From NCBI RefSeq assembly GCF_030817415.1, contig NZ_JAUSZI010000002.1, positions 558,001 through 622,000 on the forward strand: DNA of 64,000 bases, written 5' to 3'. The notes below the pieces were generated by a model. That model was not told where the DNA came from. It did not search any database and saw nothing but the letters and a program-made list of their open reading frames with translations. The translations under genes were made by a program, and so were the position numbers. Shown in pieces: positions 18,125-27,162 of the stretch (its first letter is position 1; the number at the start of each line of letters is the position of its first letter). This DNA is from Streptomyces umbrinus. Its GTDB lineage: Bacteria > Actinomycetota > Actinomycetes > Streptomycetales > Streptomycetaceae.

Positions 18125-19087
18125 TCAGGCGCCGTCGGCGTTCGTGAGCTGCTCCAACTGGCTCTGCCACGGCGGGTTGGGGCCGGCGACCGAGCAGGTC
18201 AGAGCGGCGACCTGAGTGCCGAACCGGCAGGCTTCCGCGACATCGTCGACACCGAGGTCCGTCAGTCGGCCGCCGAGGAGTCCGCGGTTGCCGAGGTGGT
18301 GCAGCAGCCCGGCGCTGAAGGAGTCCCCCGCGCCCACTGTGTCGACCACTTCTGTCGCCACCGCGGGCACCCGCAGCCGTTCGCCGTCGAGCGAGGCCAG
18401 GGCGCCGTCGGCTCCGAGCGTGATCACGACGAGCCGCGCTCCAGCGGCGTGCCAGATGTCGCACGCCCGCTCCGGCGGCGTGCCCGGCAGCAGCAGTTCC
18501 AGGTCGTCCTCGCTCAGCCGCAGGATGTCGGCGAGGCCGCACCAGTGCGCCAGCCTTGCGCGGTAGATCTCGGGGTGCACCAGCAGCGGCCGGACGTTGG
18601 GATCGATGCTGATGGTGGCCCGCGGAGCGGCAGCATCCAGGAACTCCTCCACCACTGCCCCGCCGGGCTCACGGACCAGCGCCAGCGACCCGGTGTGCAC
18701 ACATGCCGTTCCGGACAGATCCACCCTCGCCAGTTCCCCCGAAGTCCACTGCCAGTCGGCCGTGTTCTGCGCGTGGAAGGAGAACGCGGCCTGCCCGGTG
18801 GCATCCAGCTCCGCCACGGCCAGCGTGCTGGGCTCGGCGGCGGCGACGGCGTACGACAGGTCGACGCCGGACGCCTCCAGGTGGGCCCGGAACAGGCGGC
18901 CGAACACATCGCCGGACAGACGTGCGAGGAAGCGGGCCGGCGTGTCCAGCCGGGCCAGGGCCACCGCCGTATTCGCAGGTCCGCCGCCGGGCAGCACCCG
19001 CAGGGCGAGCTCGTTCGAGGCGTTTGCCGGTTCGGCGAAGGCGTCCGCGACGCACTCCCCCAGGACGGTGATCCGACGCGGGCTCAT
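18125..19087 (-). CDS. PfkB-family sugar kinase, probable fructokinase
   Basis: A 320-residue PfkB carbohydrate kinase. The ATG at 19087 (MSPRRITVLGECVADAF) gives the canonical beginning. The first PfkB signature is visible in LPGGGPANTAVALARL and the second, with the catalytic aspartate, in DTVGAGDSFSAGLL. It would phosphorylate a ketohexose such as fructose with ATP in the cytoplasm. It is divergent from a CUT2-type sugar importer, with two LacI-type operators between, so uptake and phosphorylation are probably co-regulated. Confidence 0.9.
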   Translation of the reverse strand: MSPRRITVLGECVADAFAEPANASNELALRVLPGGGPANTAVALARLDTPARFLARLSGDVFGRLFRAHLEASGVDLSYAVAAAEPSTLAVAELDATGQAAFSFHAQNTADWQWTSGELARVDLSGTACVHTGSLALVREPGGAVVEEFLDAAAPRATISIDPNVRPLLVHPEIYRARLAHWCGLADILRLSEDDLELLLPGTPPERACDIWHAAGARLVVITLGADGALASLDGERLRVPAVATEVVDTVGAGDSFSAGLLHHLGNRGLLGGRLTDLGVDDVAEACRFGTQVAALTCSVAGPNPPWQSQLEQLTNADGA

Positions 19088-19246
19088 GGGCTGCTCTTCT
19101 CTCGGAAGGCACGGGCAGAAACGGGCACGTCCCGGGCAGCCGCCGAAAGGCTTCGGGCAGGCGATGGCCGCGGGCGTTGCCGATTTGTGACGGGTACAAG
19201 GCATTGACGTTGCCGGGGACCGGAGTCCATCATCCTCGCCAAGCAG

Positions 19247-19276
19247 TGTCAACGATGACATAAGTCAACGATGACA
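19247..19276. promoter_or_regulatory. Double LacI-type operator between kinase and importer genes
   Basis: TGTCAACGATGACA (19247-19260) and AGTCAACGATGACA (19263-19276) are two near-identical 14-bp sites with TGTCA/TGACA half-sites and a central CG, as expected for LacI-family operators. They start 16 bases apart, in the divergent promoter region. The regulator is most likely the LacI protein encoded at the end of the importer operon (22425-23456). Confidence 0.7.
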
Positions 19277-19334
19277 CCGAGGGACGGCATGCCCCGATGC
19301 CGGCCGATCGCCCGCAATCCCGCAGGAGTCGTTC

Positions 19335-20351
19335 ATGTCACGCATCTCTCGTCTGCCGTCCTCCCTGCTCAGAGTCACCGCCTGCACGGGTGTCGCAGCC
19401 CTCGCCCTGACCGCCTGTGGATCCGGATCCGGATCGGACACCGCGAGCTCCGGATCGGGCAGCGTCAAGGTCGGTCTGATCACCAAGACCGACACCAACC
19501 CGTTCTTCGTGAAGATGAAGGAGGGCGCGGAGAAGGCCGCCAAGGAGAACGGCGCCCAACTGTCCACTGCCGCAGGCAAGTTCGACGGAGACAACGCCGG
19601 ACAGGTCACCGCCATCGAGAACATGGTCGCCGCCGGTGTGAAGGGCATCCTGATCACCCCGAGCGACTCCAAGGCGATCGTGCCCGCGATCGAGAAGGCC
19701 CGCGCCAAGGGTGTCCTGGTCATCGCCCTGGACACCCCGACCGAACCGGAGAGCGCAGTCGACGCCCTCTTCGCCACTGACAACCTCAAGGCCGGCGAGC
19801 TGATCGGCGAGTACGCCAAGGCCGCCATGAAGGGCAAGTCGGCGAAGATAGCCGCCCTCGACCTCGCGCCGGGCGTCTCCGTCGGCGTCCAGCGGCACAA
19901 CGGTTTCCTGAAGGGCTTCGGCGCCACCGACAAGGACGTCGTGTGCGCCCAGGACACCGGCGGCGACCAGGCCAAGGGCCAGACCGCGATGGAGAACTGC
20001 CTCCAGAAGGAACCGGGCATCAACGTCGTCTACACCATCAACGAGCCCGCGGCCCTGGGCGCGTACACCGCTCTGAAGGCCAAGGGCCGGGAGAAGGACG
20101 TCCTGATCGTCTCCGTCGACGGAGGCTGCACCGGGACCAAGGCCGTCAAGGACGGCAAGATCGCCGCGACGTCGCAGCAGTACCCGCTGAAGATGGCCGC
20201 CGAGGGCGTCAAGGCTGTCGTGACGTTCGCCAAGGACGGCAAGAAGGCGTCCGGTTACACCGACACCGGCGTCACGCTGATCACCGACAAGGCGCAGGAC
20301 GGGGTCACGTCCAAGGACACCGCGTACGGCCTGGAGAACTGCTGGGGCTGA
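19335..20351 (+). CDS. Sugar ABC transporter substrate-binding lipoprotein (FrcB/RbsB-like)
   Basis: A 338-residue lipoprotein of the periplasmic-binding-protein type used by CUT2 importers. The signal peptide ends in the lipobox ALTAC, with the lipidated cysteine at residue 28. The mature part starts with [16 protein letters not shown], typical of ribose/fructose-binding proteins, and carries [18 protein letters not shown]. It captures the sugar at the outer membrane face and delivers it to the downstream permease and ATPase. The long, structured gap to the permease gene suggests that this gene is expressed at a higher level than the membrane parts. Confidence 0.92.
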   Translation: MSRISRLPSSLLRVTACTGVAALALTACGSGSGSDTASSGSGSVKVGLITKTDTNPFFVKMKEGAEKAAKENGAQLSTAAGKFDGDNAGQVTAIENMVAAGVKGILITPSDSKAIVPAIEKARAKGVLVIALDTPTEPESAVDALFATDNLKAGELIGEYAKAAMKGKSAKIAALDLAPGVSVGVQRHNGFLKGFGATDKDVVCAQDTGGDQAKGQTAMENCLQKEPGINVVYTINEPAALGAYTALKAKGREKDVLIVSVDGGCTGTKAVKDGKIAATSQQYPLKMAAEGVKAVVTFAKDGKKASGYTDTGVTLITDKAQDGVTSKDTAYGLENCWG

Positions 20352-20360
20352 GCCGTCCTC

Positions 20361-20412
20361 CTGATCCGTACGTCTGATCAGTATGCCTGATCCGTACGCC
20401 TGATACGTACGT
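20361..20412. repeat. Four tandem 13-bp units after the binding-protein gene
   Basis: CTGATCCGTACGT, CTGATCAGTATGC, CTGATCCGTACGC and CTGATACGTACGT follow each other without spacing, beginning 9 bases after the stop codon. The units contain the palindromes CGTACG or TGATCA. They precede a strong hairpin (20424-20464). Confidence 0.8.
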
Positions 20413-20423
20413 CCCCCTCAGCG

Positions 20424-20464
20424 GGGCGGCCGTCCCTCCCTCCCCGACCGGGTGACGGCCGCCC
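20424..20464 (+). terminator. Attenuator/terminator hairpin between binding protein and permease
   Basis: GGGCGGCCGTC (20424-20434) pairs perfectly with GACGGCCGCCC (20454-20464) over a 19-base loop. Placed between the binding-protein and permease genes, it probably causes partial termination or protects the upstream mRNA, giving an excess of binding protein. Confidence 0.65.
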
Positions 20465-20527
20465 GCTCGTCCTCTTGTCCTCCGACCGGTAAGGACAACG
20501 ACCACTGTCTTCCGACAAGGACTTCGC

Positions 20528-21523
20528 ATGACAGCCACGACCACGCCGTACGCCGAGCTCAAAGCGCCGACGACGGCCCGCAGACTGCTCACGGCACCGA
20601 CCACCGGCCCGCTGGTCGCCCTCCTCCTGGCCTGCGCCTTCTTCTCCCTCTCGACCGACCAGTTCCTCACCGGCGGGAACTTCTCCCTGATCGTGCAGCA
20701 GGTCATGGTCGTCGGCACCCTCGCCATCGGACAGACCCTGATCATCCTCACGGCGGGCATCGACCTGTCGTGCGGTGCCGTGATGGCTTTCGGCAGCATC
20801 GTGATCGCCAAGATGGCAGCCGAGGGCTCCCTGCCCCCGCTCGCCGCCATCGCTCTGGGCATAGTCGTCTGCGGCGGCTTCGGCCTGGTCAACGGACTGC
20901 TGGTGCAGAAGATCCCGCTGCCGCCGTTCATCGTCACCCTCGGCATGCTCAACGTGGCGTTCGCGCTGACCCACATCTACTCCGAGGAGCAGACCGTCAG
21001 CAGCCTGCCGGGCCCGCTGACGGCCCTCGGGCAGACCTTCCCGCTCGGCAACACCGACATCACCTACGGTTCGCTGGTCACCATCGCCCTGTTCCTCCTC
21101 CTCGCGTACGCGCTGAGCAGCACCGGCTGGGGCCAGCACGTCTACGCGCTGGGCAACAGCCCGGAAGCGGCTCGGCTGAACGGCATCCGCACCTCCCGGC
21201 TGACCATCGGCGTCTACACCGTGGCCGGCCTGCTGTACGGCATCGCCGCCCTGCTGCTCATCTCCCGCACCGGCGTCGGCGACCCCCAGGCCGGCCAGAC
21301 CGACAACCTCGACAGCATCACCGCCGTGGTCCTCGGCGGCACCAGCCTCTTCGGCGGACGCGGCTCGGTCCTGGGCACCTTCATCGGCGTCCTCATCGTC
21401 GGCGTGTTCCGCAACGGCCTGCAACTGATGGGCGTCGCCTCCATCTACCAGACCCTGATCACCGGAGTCCTGGTGATCCTCGCGGTGACCGTCGACCAGC
21501 TCTCCCGGAAGAAGGCCCGATGA
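20528..21523 (+). CDS. Sugar ABC transporter permease (FrcC/RbsC-like)
   Basis: A 331-residue CUT2 permease with about ten hydrophobic segments. Family features are GIDLSCGAVMAFGSIV (about residues 77-92), IPLPPFIVTLGMLN and GTSLFGGRGSVLGTFIGVL near the C-terminus. It forms the membrane channel for the sugar bound by the upstream lipoprotein. Its stop overlaps the ATG of the ATPase gene (ATGA). Confidence 0.92.
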   Translation: MTATTTPYAELKAPTTARRLLTAPTTGPLVALLLACAFFSLSTDQFLTGGNFSLIVQQVMVVGTLAIGQTLIILTAGIDLSCGAVMAFGSIVIAKMAAEGSLPPLAAIALGIVVCGGFGLVNGLLVQKIPLPPFIVTLGMLNVAFALTHIYSEEQTVSSLPGPLTALGQTFPLGNTDITYGSLVTIALFLLLAYALSSTGWGQHVYALGNSPEAARLNGIRTSRLTIGVYTVAGLLYGIAALLLISRTGVGDPQAGQTDNLDSITAVVLGGTSLFGGRGSVLGTFIGVLIVGVFRNGLQLMGVASIYQTLITGVLVILAVTVDQLSRKKAR

Positions 21524-22356
21524 CCGCCACCTCCTCCCCCACGCCCGTGCTGCAGGCCCGCGGTCTGTTCAAGCGGTACGGCCAGGTCACCGCCATCGAC
21601 GGCGCCGACTTCGATCTGCTGCCCGGCGAGGTCCTCGCCGTCATCGGCGACAACGGAGCCGGCAAGACCAGCCTGATCAAGGCCCTCACCGGCGCGTTGA
21701 TCCCCGACGCGGGCGAGATACGGCTCAACGGGGAGCCCATCACCTTCTCCGGTCCGCAAAGTGCTCGCGCCCACGGCATCGAGACGGTGTATCAGGACCT
21801 CGCAGTGGCCGCCTCCATGGACATCGCGTCGAACGTGTTCCTCGGGCGCGAGCTGCGCCGCCCCGGTGTCCTCGGCAGTGTCTTCCGCATGCTGGACAAG
21901 AAGCGCATGCGCCAGGAGGCCGCCGAGCACATGGCCGACCTGAAGATCGGTCTGCGCTCGCTGACGCAGTCGGTCGAGACGCTCTCCGGCGGACAGCGGC
22001 AGGCCGTGGCGGTCGCCCGGTCCGTCGCCTGGGCCAGCAGTGTCGTCGTCATGGACGAACCCACCGCCGCCCTGGGCGTCAAGGAGTCCGGGCAGGTTCT
22101 GGACCTCATCCGCCGCGTCCGCGACAAGGGCATGCCGGTCGTCCTCATCAGCCACAACATGCCGCACGTCTTCGAGATAGCCGACCGGATCCACGTCCAC
22201 CGTCTCGGCCGGCGCGCCGCCGTGATCAAGCCCTCCGACTACTCCATGGCGGAGGTCGTCGCCATCATGACCGGCGCACTCAGCATCGACGAGGCCGGAG
22301 ATACTGTCGTAGCGGATTCCAAGGCCGCAAAGGCTGCTGGAGTCCAAGCCCACTGA
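21520..22356 (+). CDS. Sugar ABC transporter ATP-binding protein (FrcA-like)
   Basis: A 278-residue single-domain ABC ATPase. The ATG at 21520 overlaps the permease stop. Walker A is GDNGAGKTS, the signature is LSGGQRQ and Walker B is VVVMDEPTAALG, with the switch histidine in LISHNM. CUT2 systems often have a duplicated ATPase; the single-domain form is typical of fructose (FrcA) importers, which agrees with the divergent fructokinase-like gene. It energises uptake. Confidence 0.92.
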   Translation: MTATSSPTPVLQARGLFKRYGQVTAIDGADFDLLPGEVLAVIGDNGAGKTSLIKALTGALIPDAGEIRLNGEPITFSGPQSARAHGIETVYQDLAVAASMDIASNVFLGRELRRPGVLGSVFRMLDKKRMRQEAAEHMADLKIGLRSLTQSVETLSGGQRQAVAVARSVAWASSVVVMDEPTAALGVKESGQVLDLIRRVRDKGMPVVLISHNMPHVFEIADRIHVHRLGRRAAVIKPSDYSMAEVVAIMTGALSIDEAGDTVVADSKAAKAAGVQAH

Positions 22357-22369
22357 CTCAGCGCTCCCG

Positions 22370-22398
22370 GGTTCCGGCCGTCTGTCGCGGCCGGAACC
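22370..22398 (+). terminator. Hairpin between ATPase and LacI genes
   Basis: GGTTCCGGCCG (22370-22380) pairs perfectly with CGGCCGGAACC (22388-22398) across 7 bases. It lies 14 bases after the ATPase stop and may lower read-through into the regulator gene. Confidence 0.6.
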
Positions 22399-22424
22399 GG
22401 CGAGCCCACAAGAAACGGTCCCCC

Positions 22425-23456
22425 ATGGCAGCGATCCGCCGCCCCACCCTGGCCGACGTGGCCCGAGAAGTGGGCGTCAGCGCCAAAACGGTCTCCCGCG
22501 TCCTCAACGAGGACGGGCCCGCCTCGGCCCGGACCAGGGAGCAGGTGCTCGCCGCCGTCGCCAAACTCGGTTTCCAGCCGAACCTCATGGCACGCAACAT
22601 CCGAGTCGGCGGCCCCGACACCACCATCGGCCTGGTCATCCCCGACCTCGCCAACCCCTTCTTCGGGGCGGTGGCCCGCGCAATCGAGGACACCGTCATC
22701 GAACGCGGACTGACGCTGCTCATGGGCTCCTCCGCGGACGGCCCCGACCGCGAACGCGCCCTGACGGACAAGTTCCTCGCCCGCCGCGTCAGCATCCTGA
22801 TCGTCGTGCCGTCCGTCGGCGCCGACCACTCCCACCTCAAGTCCCACCGTACGGCGGGACTGCCCGTGGTCTTCCTCGACCGACCCGGAGTCGGCCTCGC
22901 CACGGACAGCATCGTCAGCTCCAACCGCGCGGGAGCGCATGACGGTGTCGCCCACCTCGTTGCCCACGGCCACCGGCGCATCGGCTTCCTCGGCGACCTG
23001 CCCGTGAAGCTGTACACCCGCCGCGAGCGCCTGGCCGGGTACCGCTTGGCTCTGCAGGAGGCCGACATTCCCTACGACCGCTCGCTCGTCGCCAACGCCC
23101 ACGACCAGCAAGGTGCCGAGGCCGCGACCGCCCAACTCCTCGGCCTGGCCGATCCCCCCACCGCCCTGTTCGCCGGCAACAACATCATGGCGCTGGGCAT
23201 CGTCGCCGAACTGGCCCGCAGCAAGCGCAAGGACGTCGCCGTCGTCGCCTTCGACGACGTCTCGCTCGCCGAGGCACTCGAACCGGCCCTGACCGTCGTC
23301 GCCCAGGACGCGGAAGAACTCGGCAGAGCAGCCGCGACCACCGCGCTGACCCGACTCGACGGCGACCGCACTCGCGCCCGCACCATCACCGTCCCCACCC
23401 GACTGATCGTCCGCGGCTCGGGCGAACAGACCGCGCCCGGCACGCACGGGGCTTGA
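22425..23456 (+). CDS. LacI-family transcriptional regulator of the sugar importer
   Basis: A 343-residue LacI/GalR regulator. The HTH is TLADVAREVGVSAKTVSRVL (about residues 8-27), followed by a hinge and a sugar-binding core beginning TTIGLVIPDLANPFFGAV. It is the last gene of the importer operon. It most likely represses the importer and the fructokinase by binding the two operators at 19247-19276 and is released by the transported sugar or its phosphate. Confidence 0.9.
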   Translation: MAAIRRPTLADVAREVGVSAKTVSRVLNEDGPASARTREQVLAAVAKLGFQPNLMARNIRVGGPDTTIGLVIPDLANPFFGAVARAIEDTVIERGLTLLMGSSADGPDRERALTDKFLARRVSILIVVPSVGADHSHLKSHRTAGLPVVFLDRPGVGLATDSIVSSNRAGAHDGVAHLVAHGHRRIGFLGDLPVKLYTRRERLAGYRLALQEADIPYDRSLVANAHDQQGAEAATAQLLGLADPPTALFAGNNIMALGIVAELARSKRKDVAVVAFDDVSLAEALEPALTVVAQDAEELGRAAATTALTRLDGDRTRARTITVPTRLIVRGSGEQTAPGTHGA

Positions 23457-23710
23457 CCGGGACCGCCTCCGTCCGCGTACGGGCGCGCCCGTAGGCACGT
23501 GGAGGGCACGCATGCGGCACAGGCGGGGCCAAGGTGCGGGACCGTTCCGCCGAAGGCGACCTTGTCGGCCCAGCCGACGCGGTCCATGTCGCAAAGGGAG
23601 AAGGCGACGCCTGACCGCGGTGGTCATGCAGTCATTGCTGGTGCCTCGCCGACCGGTGGGTTCGACAGCCCAGGTCCTCCGGCCGGCAGCCGTGCCAATA
23701 GGGTGCCTCC

Positions 23711-24805
23711 GTGACTGCCACCATGAGTTCCACGAAGGCCCGTGCCGCGCTGCGCACATCGGCACGTTTTTCTGCGGAGTTGCTGCTGATATTCGCGATG
23801 CTCGCGGTGTCTCTATGGCTTCTGGGCCGGATGTGGTCGGTGGTGTGGCCGCTCGTCGTCGGCCTGCTGCTGACCACACTGACCTGGCCCCTGGCTCGTT
23901 TTCTGCGTCGTCACGGGTGGAAGCCCGCTCTCGCCGCGTCGGCGGTGACCGTGCTGTCCCTCCTCGTCGCAGGCGGTGTCGTGGCGCTGATCGCCGTACC
24001 GGTGGCGTCCCAGTCCGGTGAGCTGACCGACGGCGTGGTCGAGGGCATCCAGAAGCTGCGTGACTGGGCCTCCGGGCCGCCTTTGAACATCGGCGACGAC
24101 GACATCACCAAGGCCATGGACAGCGCGGTCGCCCGCGCTCAGGACGGCCTCGGCAGCATGGTCACCACCGTGATCACGGGAGTGAGCACCATCGTCAACG
24201 GCGTGGTCACCGCCGTGCTGGCGCTCTTCCTGATGTTCTTCTTCCTCAAGGACGGCCCGCGCTTCCTGCCGTGGCTCGCCCGTCAACTGCCCGGCCGGCT
24301 CGCCACCGACATCCCCACCGTGGCCGCTCGTGGCTGGGCGACCCTGGGCTCCTTCGTACGTTCCCAGGCGGCCGTCGGCCTGCTCGACGCCGTTCTGATC
24401 GGCCTGGGCCTGTGGGTTGTGGGGGTGCCGCTGGTGCTCCCGTTGGCGGTGCTGACGTTCGTCTCCGCGTTCGTGCCGATCATCGGCGCCCTGTTCGCCG
24501 GTTTCGTCGCCGTCCTCATCGCGTTGGTCTTCAACGGTCTGACGGACGCGTTGATCGTGCTGGCCATCATCATCGCGGTGCAGCAGCTCGAGGGGAACGT
24601 GTTCCAGCCGATGATCCAGAGTCGTGGGCTCGGCCTCCATGCGGCCGTGATCCTGCTGGCGGTGACATTGGGCGGCAGTCTGGCCGGCATCGTGGGCAGT
24701 CTGCTCGCCGTACCGATCGCCGCGCTGATCGCGGTGGTGTGGAACTACGTGCGCGAGCAGCTCAGCGAGCCGTCGCAGGAGCCAGAGCCAGTGCCCGAAG
24801 GGTGA
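23711..24805 (+). CDS. AI-2E (PerM-type) family membrane transporter
   Basis: A 364-residue integral membrane protein. Paired N-terminal helices (LLIFAMLAVSLWLL, VVWPLVVGLLLTTL), a central extracytoplasmic region (about residues 95-150) and C-terminal helices with NVFQPMIQSRGLGLHAAVIL match the AI-2E/PerM exporter family. Some members export AI-2, others act as ion antiporters; the substrate here is unknown. The start may be GTG 23711 or ATG 23723. It appears monocistronic; the 255-base region before it shows nothing recognisable. Confidence 0.9.
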   Translation: MTATMSSTKARAALRTSARFSAELLLIFAMLAVSLWLLGRMWSVVWPLVVGLLLTTLTWPLARFLRRHGWKPALAASAVTVLSLLVAGGVVALIAVPVASQSGELTDGVVEGIQKLRDWASGPPLNIGDDDITKAMDSAVARAQDGLGSMVTTVITGVSTIVNGVVTAVLALFLMFFFLKDGPRFLPWLARQLPGRLATDIPTVAARGWATLGSFVRSQAAVGLLDAVLIGLGLWVVGVPLVLPLAVLTFVSAFVPIIGALFAGFVAVLIALVFNGLTDALIVLAIIIAVQQLEGNVFQPMIQSRGLGLHAAVILLAVTLGGSLAGIVGSLLAVPIAALIAVVWNYVREQLSEPSQEPEPVPEG

Positions 24806-24910
24806 CCTGCCGGTCGGGCCGACGGCCGTGGCCGGGCGCGCGAACGGCCCCTCCCAGGTCGCGGTGCTCCACCTCGCTTGCGAATCTGCAAGCGAAAGGA
24901 GTTGCCTCCC

Positions 24911-25633
24911 ATGGTTCCTGTCACCGCGTCGCCCGTGCGTATCGAGGCATCCGTCGATGCCCGGCTCTCCAGATGGCTGTGGCTGGTGAAGTGGCTCCTC
25001 GCCATCCCGCACTACATCGTGCTGTTCTTCCTGTGGATCGGGTTCGTCCTCGTCACGGTGATCGCGTTCTTCGCCATTCTGTTCACCGCCCGGTATCCCC
25101 GGTCCCTCTTCGACTTCAGTGTCGGCGTACTGCGATGGAACTGGCGGGTCAGCTACTACGCCCACACGGCGCTCGGCACCGACCGGTACCCGCCGTTCAC
25201 CCTCGCGGATGTGCCGGACTACCCGGCGCGTTTCGACGTCGCCTACCCCGCGCGCCTCTCGCGTGGCCTGGTCCTGGTGAAGTGGTGGCTGCTGGCGATC
25301 CCGCAGTACATCGTCGTCGCGATGTTCGCGGGTGGCTGGGGATGGGGCGGGGGCTGGGGCGACGGGCACGGCTGGCGGGGCGGCGGGCTGATGCCCTTCC
25401 TCTCCTTCGTCGCCGTGGTCATCCTGCTGTTCACCGCCCGGTACCCGCGGCACCTCTTCGACTTCCTCATGGGCCTCGCCCGGTGGGTGGCGCGCGTGAT
25501 CGCCTATGCCGCGCTGATGACCGACCAGTACCCGCCGTTCCGCCTCGACATGGGCGGACAGGAGTCCACGCCGATCCCCCAGCCGGACTCACCGCCGCCC
25601 GCGCCGCCGGCCTCCCCGATGACGAAGAGCTGA
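24911..25633 (+). CDS. DUF4389 membrane protein with two repeats
   Basis: A 240-residue membrane protein. ATG 24911 follows AAGGAG at 9 bases. Two DUF4389-type halves are visible, each with an amphipathic start ([40 protein letters not shown]), a second helix and an FTARYPRxLFDF motif. Between the helices of the second half lies a Gly/Trp-rich loop around residues 140-160. The tail is proline-rich and probably disordered. Function unknown. Confidence 0.85.
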   Translation: MVPVTASPVRIEASVDARLSRWLWLVKWLLAIPHYIVLFFLWIGFVLVTVIAFFAILFTARYPRSLFDFSVGVLRWNWRVSYYAHTALGTDRYPPFTLADVPDYPARFDVAYPARLSRGLVLVKWWLLAIPQYIVVAMFAGGWGWGGGWGDGHGWRGGGLMPFLSFVAVVILLFTARYPRHLFDFLMGLARWVARVIAYAALMTDQYPPFRLDMGGQESTPIPQPDSPPPAPPASPMTKS

Positions 25634-25677
25634 ATCCACCGGGGGAACCGATTCCGTTCGGCACGTATCGTCCAGAC

Positions 25678-26055
25678 ATGGACACCACTGCTTCACCCCG
25701 CGTCCTCGTCATCGGGCTCGATCCGTATCGAGTGCCCGGGCCGTGGGATCCCGAGCCGGCAGCCAAGGCGATCGAGGAGGGACTGGCCAAGTTCGCCGAA
25801 CACGACGTGGGCTTCGAGACCTGCCTCATCGGTCTTGATGGAAGTGACGACGTGGAAGCGGTCGTCGGGAATGCGCTACGAGCCCATCCGTGGGAGTGCG
25901 TCACCGTCGGCGGTGGCCTGCGGCACTCAGACGATCAAGCTGAACTCCTCGAGCAAGTAGTCAACCTGATTCGGCGGCACGCACCCGACGCGGCCATCGC
26001 CTTCAACAGCACCCCAGCCACTACCTACGAGGCTGCTGCCCGTTGGATCCAGTGA
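25678..26055 (+). CDS. Conserved small protein of unknown function
   Basis: A 125-residue soluble protein beginning MDTTASPRVLVIGLDPYRVP. It reads like a Rossmann-type alternating fold: VLVIGLD, CLIGLD, WECVTVGGGLRHSDD and IAFNSTPATTY. I recall similar short proteins in Streptomyces but no function. The 3' end abuts an IS256-type transposase remnant on the opposite strand, so the last residues could have been altered. Confidence 0.7.
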   Translation: MDTTASPRVLVIGLDPYRVPGPWDPEPAAKAIEEGLAKFAEHDVGFETCLIGLDGSDDVEAVVGNALRAHPWECVTVGGGLRHSDDQAELLEQVVNLIRRHAPDAAIAFNSTPATTYEAAARWIQ

Positions 26056-26290
26056 CGGCAGCATACGCAAACCTTGGCCTGCTCCAGGCGGACGTTGAGG
26101 TGAATGCCGTCGGCCCGCACGTACACGTGGTCGACCTCCGCGAGGTCACGATCCATGAACGCGGCATGGTCAGCCTGCTCTGCTGGGACAGCCGGGTGAC
26201 CGTCGCCGGGGAGAGGCCGCCCGAGTTGCCGAGGAACTGCTCCGGCAACGGGCCACGAGGCCAGGGGATTCTCCTCGTGCACGTCCCTCC
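26056..26290 (-). pseudogene. IS256/Mutator-type transposase remnant
   Basis: Minus-strand fragments match the middle of IS256-family transposases: GLSPATVTRLSQQ in one frame, then DHAAFMDRDLAEVDHVYV and ADGIHLNVRLEQAKVC in another, with a frameshift near 26195. The DDE domain is otherwise missing. It lies between the small conserved gene and the end of a sugar permease gene and is a decayed insertion. Confidence 0.7.
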
Positions 26291-26305
26291 CGTCAGCAAA
26301 AGCCC

Positions 26306-27160
26306 TCAGCCCTTGACGGCCGAGCTGGCGACTCCCTGGACGAACCAGCGTTGGAAGAACGCGAAGACGATCAGTACGGGCAGGACCAGGAGGACGCCGA
26401 AGGCGAGGATCTGACCCCAGTCCGGCGGGAGTTGGGCCTGGAAGACGCTCATCTCCAGGGGCAGCGGGCGTACCGAGGGGTCGGAGACCATCAGGACGGG
26501 CCAGAGGAAGGAGCCCCACTGGGTGAGGAAGGTGAGGATCGCCACGGATGCGAAGGCCGGCTTCGACATGGGGACGATGATGGCGAAGAAGGTGCGCCAG
26601 GGGCCCGCGCCGTCGATGCGGGCGGCTTCCTCGATGCTCGGCGGGATCGAGCGGAAGAAGGTGTGGAACTGGTAGACGGAGAAGGCGTTGGCGATGAACG
26701 GGATCGCCTGGATGAAGAGCGTGTTGCGCTGGTCGTTGAACATGTAGAAGAGCGGGACGGCCACCGACTCGAACGGGACCAGCATCAGCAGCAGGATGAG
26801 GGTGAAGACGGCGTTGCGGCCGCGCCACTTCAGCCGTGACAGCCCGTACGCCGCCATCGAGTTGACGAACAGTCCACCCGTCACCACCACGAACGCGAGC
26901 AGCAGCGAGATGCCCATGAAGCGCCAGAAGTAGCCGGTGCTGTCGGAGTTGAGGCTGCTCAGGACGTTGGAGTAGTTGTCGAAGGACAGGTGCGTGGGCA
27001 GGAAGCCGGACAGGCCGTTCAGCACTTCGTCGGACGGCTTGAGGCTGCCTATCAACAGGTAGAGGACGGGCAGCACGAAGATGAACGCCAGTACGCCGAG
27101 GACGGCGTAGTCGAGGACGCGGCGCAGGGGTGTGCGGGTGAGGCCCGTGTGGGTGCTCAT
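26306..27160 (-). CDS. Carbohydrate ABC permease, MalG-like (CUT1)
   Basis: A 284-residue permease with six predicted membrane helices. The EAA loop is EEAARIDGAGPWRTFFAIIV and the C-terminus RWFVQGVASSAVKG is typical of MalG-type subunits. It is the last gene of the importer operon, starting 2 bases after the stop of the MalF-like gene. No ATPase is encoded nearby; Streptomyces CUT1 importers commonly share the MsiK ATPase. Confidence 0.92.
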   Translation of the reverse strand: MSTHTGLTRTPLRRVLDYAVLGVLAFIFVLPVLYLLIGSLKPSDEVLNGLSGFLPTHLSFDNYSNVLSSLNSDSTGYFWRFMGISLLLAFVVVTGGLFVNSMAAYGLSRLKWRGRNAVFTLILLLMLVPFESVAVPLFYMFNDQRNTLFIQAIPFIANAFSVYQFHTFFRSIPPSIEEAARIDGAGPWRTFFAIIVPMSKPAFASVAILTFLTQWGSFLWPVLMVSDPSVRPLPLEMSVFQAQLPPDWGQILAFGVLLVLPVLIVFAFFQRWFVQGVASSAVKG

Positions 27161-27162
27161 GG

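Noticed and set aside
17664..18542. 292-residue minus-strand frame as a full gene
   Set aside because: Most of it is a shadow of the fructokinase gene and intergenic DNA; only a short part near 17745-17815 looks protein-like.
20361..20412. CRISPR-like array
   Set aside because: Units are 13 bp, contiguous and have no spacers.
22239..25453. Two long minus-strand frames (546 residues each) over the LacI, AI-2E and DUF4389 genes
   Set aside because: Low-complexity, charge-rich shadows of clearly recognisable plus-strand proteins.
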